Shown here: positions 55,721 through 64,000 of the stretch, piece after piece
Numbering within the stretch: the first letter of the stretch is position 1
Layout of the letters: the number at the start of each line of letters is the position of its first letter
Notes under the pieces: generated by a model
Databases searched by the model: none
Told to the model about the DNA's origin: nothing
The model's input: only the letters and a program-made list of their open reading frames with translations
Assembly: GCF_963678635.1 (NCBI RefSeq)
Contig: NC_087069.1
Coordinates: 21,302,660-21,366,659 of the forward strand
Direction: 5' to 3'
From: Symsagittifera roscoffensis
Lineage: Eukaryota; Xenacoelomorpha; Acoela; Convolutidae
DNA: 64,000 bases
Made by a program: the position numbers and the translations under genes

Positions 55721-58640
55721 ACTGCTGTTTTTAAACTCGGTGAAATAACCAATAAATTCAAACTGGAAAAACGAAAAAAAATTCGTAACCATTGCAATAT
55801 ACGATAAAGCTTAAGCGTGAAAAAATTATTTCGTTTAGCATGCAAAAATATTATGTTGAAAAAGCTTAAGCATGGCGAGATAGTGAAGCCCGCATATAAA
55901 AATATCATAATAGAAATATTCCCTTAAAGCTCTTCGAACAATAAACCAATTTATGATTTGAGTTTTTTCGATAAAATAAATCTAATTTGAGAAAACTGGA
56001 TCAATAGGTACATTTTTAACTGCGCGGGAAATCTGATAATTAAATTCCACTTTCGAAACTAGAAGTCGATCAAGTTTTTCATAGCCTTTACACTATCGCT
56101 GTTCGATAGTGGAGTTTTGCTTCTTTGCGACAAAGAAAACGAAGTTAACATAGAAATAAATCATAAGTCAAACCACGAAAAAGCAAAACTGAAAGTAAAC
56201 AAGTGTTCAGACTTTTTCCAATATATATATTAAAAAAACAAAAAATCACCAAGACCTATATAAGAGTACTCACTACGATCATTACTCTTAATTAGCGCTA
56301 ACTCGATCTATGTTAATTCGCCAAATGGAAACTTGTCAACAAATGACAACTTGCCCCACATAACATTTGGTCCTATGCCGCTTTGCCCCATAACTAACGC
56401 TTTTACTTGATTCTTTGACGTTGAAATTGAGGACCAGCAAGTTTTAATGTAAGCTCGCCTCGATTTGACTGATTGAAAATGAATTATGCCGAGCTTTAGA
56501 AATTATCTTGACCATAACTAGAGCAGTAAGAGCTAAAATACTGACCGATTACAAAATAAGCTGATTGTAGATACATGAATTTGCCAGATGAAAGGCGCAT
56601 TCAAAAAACTTAGTATTCACAGATTCCATCAAATTGAAGAAAATTTGAAAAACAAAACAGAAATTATTGCATCTGCATGCTATAATTCACTTGCTGCTAA
56701 TTTTGACATCAAGTGCAAAAATCGTTTAGCGAATAGGAACTTCTACTGATTCTGACTGGTTTAAAAATCTATCATTCGGTCCCTTCATCATGAGAATATC
56801 CCCCGAAGTTTTTGTTTGAGTTCACCAGCAATTCTATTAGATAAATTCGTACGTATTCATTTAACGAATTAACATTAAACGAATCAACAAAATGAAAATA
56901 CGAATTAACGACTACGAAAGAAAAACCTAAAGAAGTTTACTCTCAACTCGAAATAACTTCCACTCCAACATCTCATTTTTTTTATAAAAGCACAGGTAAA
57001 AACTCTCCTTAGTGTGCATAAACAATTTCAACATCGGAATGTTTGGTTTTTATCATTGAGTAGAGCTACAAAACTTTAAAAAAATTAAGTACCTTTCAAA
57101 AACTCACACGCATCTGAAACTTGTTTGGCTCATCCAACGATGCAATATGATGTCGCTAAGCTGACTAAGTACAAAACGAAAAAACTTCTAAGCCGAGTTG
57201 AAAACAAGCGCCATACTATCAACTTGAATCAATTTCAACATTGCTCAGCCCTAAAACAACAACAAAAAAACGATCCTCGCATTTTAGGTTAAAAACAACC
57301 AGAAGCCATGTATTCCAAAAAATTTCTTTAAAAAACTCAATTTTTTTTATTGCAAAAAAAAGTTTTTTCGTCTTCTCACAGAAATTTTGTGTAACAAAAC
57401 GAGGAAAGCAAAAAAACTATAATTACCCTCATGAAAACGAAAAAAGAAGGTACTTACGAAATCTACCAAAATATAAAGAAATAAAACACAAGGCAAGTAA
57501 ACCGACAAAAATGGTACGAAATCAAAAAAGCCGCCAAATAACTTTTTGAAAGCCGAAAAAATTAAGACTCAAATATGGCAAGAAAAGTCAGGTAGAGAAT
57601 CAAATCGCAGATGCTAGCAAACTTAGCAAGCACTTTATCACTAAGTGGGCAGATCCACGAAGGTTATTGAAGTTTCAAAATTACGCAAGTTGAATTTCTT
57701 ACTGATTTGTAAGAAAAATTATTCAATGGAAAAAATCGAGTTACCCATTACTCTCGAAAATAAAAAATTGGTTAATTACTCTAACAGAAAAAAAATTGAA
57801 ACATGGGAAGTCACTGGCTTCTATGCTTCTTTCGCAGTTCATTTCTATCAGATAAAGATTAAACAAACGAGTTTTAAATGAGTACTTTTTTATTTCACTT
57901 TCAATTAAGCCACCCTTAAAAATGTGGCGGTTGAACGTTTCTAAAGAACTGAGTCTACAGTTACACTTACGAAAGTAGTAAATTTTCAATAAGAACCAAA
58001 ATATACTTGAAGGTTTTGTATGATTCAGCTACAAAAACCAAGGACGAATGAAAATGGTACGAAGTATCAATTATCGCGCATTTATTTAAAAAGCGAAAAA
58101 TGCATGCAAGAGAATTGGCTCTCTTTAGTATGTAAGACCGAACAAACTGGCCCACCAGGAAGATTCAGTTTTTCAAGCGAGGGCTGCCTTTGTCTTATCA
58201 AAGGGAGGGTTGTCAAGTCAAGAGTTCATAAAGTAAAGCAGAAGCGAGAACCATCAAAGCACTTCTATCAACCAAAAGCTATTTGAAAAAAAAACTGACT
58301 TAGAAACTTGAGTTAACCAAGCTCTTTTTCTCTGCTAGTAATTGATAGCTGAGACGAGAGAAAACCGCAACAAGTAGTAACCAAAATATCAAAATTTTGG
58401 TAACTCTTTCCCTTCGCATTGAATAATTAGATGCTGACAAAAACGACGTTTCATTGAATTAGACGACACGCAGTATGCTAAAAAGTCTCAGCAAAACAAT
58501 CCGGCCGATTAGAAAAATCGTTAGGTTTTCTTGAGCCCCGAATTAAGCCAATTCACACCCGAGAAACGACTGTGAAAAAGTCAAGTATCCGATTATTCGA
58601 CACTTTGAAAACACGCTCTTGGTTGTATTGACCACTTCAC
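55721..58640. other. Intergenic DNA, gene desert
   Basis: AT-rich. A segment near 56240-56300 (GACCTATATAAGAGTACTCA) is related to the foldback family at 6290. No exon could be supported. Confidence 0.45.
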
Positions 58641-58649
58641 GAAGTGGAA

Positions 58650-58990
58650 AGAAACTATTACGAGAAAAGGGGCGGCGGTGAAGTGGTTGCGTCTCCGCCT
58701 GTCAATCAAAAGATCGGATAGTCGAGGCCCACCATGCTTCGTGCTCGTTTCTTGTGGGTGAGGCAACATTACCCAGTCCAGAAAATAAAAACCAAAAAAT
58801 GCAGCTCTTGAGCAGGGGCACAACAGCGGTTTTCCGTGATGAGCTGAAAAGCTCGTATGTTGGTCCTGTCCCTTATGGATAAACCGTCTAAGCTTAACTT
58901 CATGTTTTTTGGCCGCTTTTAGTTTTTCAAATCGTAAGAGTTCAAGCGTGGTAGGATTTAAGGCATTACTGGTCGTTATTCAGATTCCAA
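58650..58990 (+). repeat. tRNA-derived SINE-like element
   Basis: TGAAGTGGTTGCGTCTCCGC (A-box-like) and GATAGTCGAGGCCCACC (B-box-like) at tRNA spacing (about 58672-58735). A downstream part, TTCAAGCGTGGTAGG..CTGGTCGTTATTCAGATTCC, is shared with about 15395-15445. Confidence 0.5.
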
Positions 58991-60260
58991 AAAAATCAAA
59001 AAATTGTCTTTCAAAATTAACTAGTCTAAACTTTTTCAGACTACATGAAAGCTATCTTTTTATACCTCTCATTTTGCAGGTTGTTCTTCGGCTGAATTGC
59101 CTTTAACTGAAAAAAAAAAATGTTCTTTTTGATTTTCTTTCCTTAATCGCTGTAATCGGAACTTCCTGTTCTACATGCACAGCATTTGTTAATCCTTTTT
59201 CCAATTGGTGGTTTGCAAAATAAGATGTAAAGCGCGTTACCGAAAACAAAACAATTGCTACAAAACAATTTAATAAATTAGGTTTCACAAAGCTTGCTAA
59301 TTTGTTTCAGTGTCTTTTTCGAACTCACTTTGGGGTCAACATTACAACTCTCAAAATTTGACTGTGTAAGTTCAATAAGAAGAAAGCGAATAAATCAAAA
59401 GTTAGAATAGAATGAAATATAAATACAACATTTATTTAGAGTTACCGTTTTCCTGATTGGCAAATTGAAATTTTTATTCTAAGTTTTCTAAAGCTTTTTC
59501 CCGTCATTTTCATCTTTCTTAACTTCCAATTTAAACGTGATCTTTTAAGTCTACCAAATATTACACAAAGTGCCAAAACTGAGCTACGCGCTACTTGCGA
59601 TAGAACATTTAGAGGATGAAAGCAATATAACGCTCAAAAATTAGCAAACAGAATTTCGTAAAAGATTACAAATGACGCAGGAAACGGAAATTTTTTTAAA
59701 AAAAAAGATATTTTTAAGGTTAAAATTATGAAAGTTTTTCAACGAGTTCTAGTGGGTTGAATATGGGCATTCAAAAATTGGTGACACTGTCTTATCGATC
59801 TCAAAGTACTGACTGACATTTGAAGTAAGACAAATCAAAAAAATAAGCCTATTGAAATAAAGCTGACAGCCAATTAGCTGAAACTCTTCACTAAAAAATA
59901 GTGGAAAAATGCATGTTATGCCCAGATAGAATCCACAATAGCTACATAAAAAGCTAGGGCAAATGGACTTCAGAAATTGGAAACTAAGCAGACAGAGCTT
60001 AAGCCGACAACAGTGAAGCCGAAAAATCGTTAGCAGAAAATAAGCATCGAAACTTCGATTTCTAGATACAGCATATAATTTCTAGGCATAGATAGCATAT
60101 ACTAGTAGTAACTAGCACCCATCCAGGAGTTAAATTTGAAATTTCATGAAAATGATCATGCAAGCTGCATAGCAGCATCATAAGTGATTCAACTAATTTT
60201 GTTAAACTAGTTGTTAACCGAAAAAAAAGGTTTCGGACTTGATAACGCTTGCTAATCGCA
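58991..60260. other. Intergenic DNA
   Basis: A short GCGATA-family head lies at about 59570-59620. Otherwise nothing recognised. Confidence 0.4.
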
Positions 60261-60265
60261 AGCGT

Positions 60266-60520
60266 AACACAGAGGCGAAGACTCGCTTCGCGAACACTAG
60301 CGAACACACGACAAAAAGCAGCTCTAGAAAGTGCAAAAAAAAGAGAAATGGGCCTCGAATTAACGAAAACTCGGCTAGGTCTAGAAATCGATCTGTAACC
60401 TACTGCAATCAAGAGATTTTGAGTCTCGCGCACTTACCATTCAGCCACGCGCGCTTAACAAACACTTGTCCGACAAAAACTAGTCACGAATAAAGCTGCT
60501 ACATATACTAATAAAATGTC
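60266..60520 (-). repeat. tRNA-Leu-derived SINE, well preserved head
   Basis: On the minus strand: GCGTGGCTGAATGGTAAGTG (D-arm/A-box), GAGA-CTCAAAA-TCTC (perfect anticodon arm, anticodon CAA), long variable arm, then GGTTACAGATCGATTTCTAG (decayed B-box). The body ends in the family 3' end GCGAAGCGAGTCTTCGCCTC. Confidence 0.75.
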
Positions 60521-60769
60521 AATGCGATTCAGCAAGAGTGGCCCAAACAAATTAACACAATTTTGCAAGTAATAATTAAGAATATAACAACCTGAAAGCA
60601 TCCACACTAACTTTGCATGTAACAAATCGCAAAGCATGATCTATAAATTATGAATTTCAAAAAATTGTGAGATGTATTGAGTTAGAGAACTTCTAAAAGC
60701 GATTTTTTTATTTTTCTAAGCTGTAAAAGCTGTTTGAAACAGATAGCTTTTATCGGTTCAATTGATGGA

Positions 60770-61060
60770 TCGACACAGGCAAAGCTGCGCTTTGCAAAAC
60801 AAAATGCGACATGAACAAAAAGCAGCTTAATCAATTGAAAAGAAAACAAGTAGAAATAGGCCTCGAATTAACAAAAACTCGGCCACGGATTCGAATCTGC
60901 GACCTAGCAATTTTGAGTCTCACGCACTAACCACCCAGCCTCGGGTGCTTAAAATCCTCACAAAGGAGTCACCAAAAACGTAGCTACATATGCTAATAAA
61001 TTGCCAATTCTATGCAGCAAAATTAGCATCAAATACCTAAAGACAATTTTTTAAGTAATT
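60770..61060 (-). repeat. tRNA-Leu-derived SINE, second copy
   Basis: Minus strand GGCTGGGTGGTTAGTGCGTG, GAGACTCAAAATTGC and a perfect B-box GATTCGAATCC, followed by GTGGCCGAGTTTTTG and the shared body. Confidence 0.75.
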
Positions 61061-61981
61061 AACTGGAAAGCTGAAAGCCAAATTATGTATAAATTATGCA
61101 TTTCAAAAAAATTGCGAGATACATTGAGATGGTAAATTTCTTATATCGAGCTGTTTATCATTGCACTGCTCTTTGAACGAAATATTTTAATTCGGTTCAT
61201 TTGATGATTAAAAAATGCATCAACTGTGTTATTTTTTTTTACTAATCAAATGTCAAAGCACATATGACATTATACTGCTATCGCAGCCTGCCGATTCAAA
61301 AATGCCACCAAAAGCAGCCTTTTATTTGCGACTTAGGTTGGAAAAAAAAAAAAATTAATACTACTAAACTTTGCTCCGCAAGGGTAAACATGCATCAACT
61401 TTGTAAACTTATTACTAATCGAATTTTAAAGCACATGCTATCAATAAGCTGTAAAAGTGTCCCCCGAAAGTGGCACCGAAATTTGCACTTAGAGTTTTAA
61501 AAAAGAAGGTTCTCAATAATACACCAAGCTGACGCTAAGGTAATTATTGGATATGTACATGAAAATGTACCACCTATTATAATATATCAGTCCATTTTAT
61601 TTCGGCTTTTTTCTTCCTATTTCAAGAAAACTCTGAGTTTTGATAATTTAAATTGCGAAAAACATCACAGTTTCATCAAACGAATAAGGACATCGAGTCT
61701 AAATAACGAGACTATATAATGAACAAACAAAGAGAAAAATCAAGACTAATCAGTTTAAGAGTCATAAAATACGAATACCGAAGAATTATTTATCTATAGA
61801 CTAGTTTAGCGACTATTATATTATTAAATTTTTTATGGATATATCCAAATCGACAATATTAACAGGGAACAGATATCGAACCATTTGACAGAACGAATTT
61901 CAATAATTATCATCAAAACCGAAGCTTCTAATATAAGTAGCGACATGTAGTTTTTTCCTTTTTGCATAGAAAATTCATTTT
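61061..61981. other. 3' flank of the terminal gene
   Basis: AT-rich; likely 3' UTR on its right side. No canonical AATAAA close to the stop was found; an AATAAT-type variant lies near 61790 (minus). Confidence 0.4.
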
Positions 61982-63138
61982 CTACTGCTGACCATCTAAT
62001 GGCATTCCACTGTTAGGCGGCGGCATACCGTGACTCGGCGACATAGTTGCTCCTCCGTTTGTCGGAGTCTGAGGAGCTACCGACATTGATTGGTGACTAT
62101 ACCCTTGCTGCTGGACACTCGCTTGTGATTGCACCTGCTGTCTATTATACATTCCTTGCTGAGGAGACTGCATGCTATAGCCCCCCTGATTCTGCGGATC
62201 TGAACTCTGGGGTGGGGGATAAGATGCCATGGACACATTTGCGTTATGTTGCGCTGACATTTGTTGCTGTTGAGGAGCTTGTTGCTGTTGTTGGCTGTAA
62301 GCGTGCGTCCCGTGATACTGTGAACTACCTGGAGGTCCCATCATCGATGCTGGAGGAACCGGCTGACCTGCGGATCCCGGGTGCACTGTCACGTTCGCAT
62401 TGGGCATCGTGCTAGGCTGATGCCCGGACATCGACGTCGCTTGTCCCTGCGCATGATGATACATTTTCAATTGCTGTTGATTTTGCATATGATGCTGAGG
62501 TCCCCCATATTGCGACGAATACTGACTTCCTGGCGGGTATTGAGAAGGTGGCGGATAGTGTGCCGGGGATGCGTAATGTGCTGGCGGGTAACTATGTCCA
62601 GATCCGTACATACCTGGGTACGGTTGCCCAGGGTATCGGGGATACTGTTGAGCATATGGATTCGCCCGTTGCGATATTGGCACTGCATATTGCGGTCCTT
62701 GTGGGGACATTCCATGGGAGTATCCAGGGTAAGATCCCGAAGAGCCTCCAGGCGACATTTGCTGATTTGGCATTGCCGGATTGTAATAAGGGTTTGAAGC
62801 CCCGGAGTGCGGTGGAACTCCCCCGTGTTGTTGCCCGTATTTGGCGCTCGAGGGTGGCGGAGGCGCACTCATCGATGGTCTTTGAGGAGTGGGTCCTCCT
62901 TGGGATCCGGGATACTGCGGGTTCATTTGATGAGCGATCGAAGTCGACATCTGATGCTGTGGTACATTCGGAGGTTGCATTTGACCATGATGATTCTGCG
63001 GTTTGTTTACCGATTCCCGTTTTATTGCATCGGTCACGTTTACATTCGGAGCTACATCATTTTGAGGATTCGGATTGGCTAGCGGCGGATTGTCGACAGG
63101 CGAGGTATTGAGGTGTGGCCTACCTCCAGCGGTCGATG
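61982..63138 (-). CDS. Terminal coding exon of a Gln/Pro/Tyr/Gly-rich protein
   Basis: Open from an acceptor (AAATGTTTTAG, AG at 63140-63139; phase 1) to TAG, 384 codons plus a split one. Composition is strongly biased: repeats of PxxYP (YPRYPGQPYPGMYG, PPAHYASPAHYPP), QQQQQAPQQQQ and SPQ/QSPQ. This kind of prion-like low-complexity tail is typical of transcription coactivators and SWI/SNF subunits such as SS18 or ARID1, but no specific family motif is present. The base composition is markedly GC-richer than the surroundings, as expected for coding DNA. Upstream exons were not found within the window. An ATG at 63181 would read through the acceptor and is not favoured. Confidence 0.8.
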
Positions 63139-63388
63139 CTAAAACATTTACCCAGTTTATGCCCAAATTGAAGCAAGTCAATCTTTTCTGCCTTATTCTT
63201 ATAACAATAAAAGAAATTTCAAATCCACAGAAGTCTAATGAAGTTAATCCGTTTTTTCAACAAAACATTTGGGGCGGTATTGGGTTGCTGATTGAAAACA
63301 AATAACTAAAATAAAATCTTCGACAAAACAGATACAAATTGCTAGAGGAAATTCAAAAAAAACTACGTTTCTTCTGACATAATAATTA
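63139..63388. other. Intron side of the terminal gene
   Basis: AT-rich DNA between the acceptor and repeat R. No exon recognised. Confidence 0.45.
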
Positions 63389-63960
63389 CAAGACTGCTCG
63401 TATCAGGGCGAAGCCCTGACTGTTCCGACTGCTTTTTTTAGGTTCATGGAGCAGTAACAACATTAAAAAAAATTAAATGAAATAAAACAAAATGAAATTT
63501 TTTTTAATTAGGAAATTTTTTATGAAAACCATCCCCCCACACGCCATATAAAATTCAAAAAGATAGATTTCGTTCCTTGCAACAAATCAATTATGGCAAA
63601 TAAGCTTTTTTCAACCAATTTGGAACGATTTCTAAGACGGATTAAATCTCCGCTTACGCGTTAATAGCGCGAATTATATCGCGCATTAATTGTCCCAAAT
63701 TGGTCAAAATGGCAACCTTTAAACCCTCCTAACTTTACGAAAAATGATCACAGGTGAAATATCTTTTCAAATTTAAGCTCAGGACAACAATATCTTTTGA
63801 ATGATATAAAAAATTCCGTCAATAATGGCTAGTTAAAAGTCAAAATTTGTCTGAAGAAAAAAAACCCACCCCGAGCACAAATATTCCGTTACTTTTGTAT
63901 CGAAAGCCGGAACAATAATATAATAATAAATTGTATGCGAAGTAGATTCCATTCACTGTG
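63389..63960. repeat. Dispersed repeat R, uninterrupted copy
   Basis: Starts ACAAGACTGCTCGTATCAGG and ends past CACAAATATTCCGTTAC. It shows the site CAGGTGAAATATC intact, where the copy at 17879 carries the MULE. The foldable head is conserved apart from one inner stem. Confidence 0.9.
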
Positions 63961-64000
63961 AAATTTACTATATTTACAACCAAACGAAATCCCATTGCGA

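Noticed and set aside
62047-63111. Plus-strand frames of 122, 138 and 187 codons over the terminal exon
   Set aside because: Antisense shadows of the GC-rich, Gln/Pro-rich minus-strand exon; no independent signal.

Overview
This is a gene-poor, AT-rich stretch of an invertebrate-type metazoan nuclear genome. Spliced genes with GT..AG introns, RING-less B-box proteins, Ty3/gypsy retrotransposons, a Mutator-like DNA transposon, tRNA-derived SINEs and a nucleosome-length satellite all point to an animal. I could not name the phylum. All host genes I can support lie on the minus strand.

Left part (1-16.5 kb). A nearly intact Ty3/gypsy retrotransposon (1-5878, minus) runs off the left edge. Its gag-pol frame is open for about 1,729 codons without a stop. 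It sits inside an intron of a split gene for a probable mitochondrial HAD-superfamily hydrolase. The first three coding exons of that gene are at 16480-16271, 15255-15093 and 6820-6735, all minus strand. They were assembled from splice sites, matching phases and family motifs. The 8.3 kb second intron is filled with dispersed and duplicated repeats. A 550 bp foldback lies between exon 3 and the retrotransposon.

Middle (17.8-28.9 kb). A dispersed repeat called R here carries a 1,380 bp Mutator-like element (18252-19631), with an 8 bp target duplication, tandem-repeat inverted ends and a transposase remnant. An unoccupied copy of R lies at 63389-63960 and shows the empty site. Then come two members of a tandem B-box family: one that ends at an in-frame stop although the conserved tail continues in frame (21957-20497, tail to 20323), and one broken pseudogene (26425-24200) with a 116 bp exonic repeat array.

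Right-middle (28.9-51.3 kb). A decayed LTR-flanked Ty3/gypsy copy (28921-34765, plus) related to the first element is followed by a large tandem duplication (about 35141-45067 and 45099-51325). Each unit holds one intact B-box gene of 566 or 567 residues (38388-36688 and 47536-45833) and a 2.2 kb repeat. The repeat is present about 2.3 times in the first unit and once in the second.

Right part (51.3-64 kb). This holds SINE fragments, a degenerate satellite array of about 170 bp monomers (53.5-55.7 kb) and the terminal coding exon of a Gln/Pro/Tyr/Gly-rich protein (63138-61982, minus). The remaining open frames are mostly shadows or repeat DNA. The B-box genes look like one lineage expanded by local duplication. 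Apart from that, I see no sign that neighbouring genes share a pathway.
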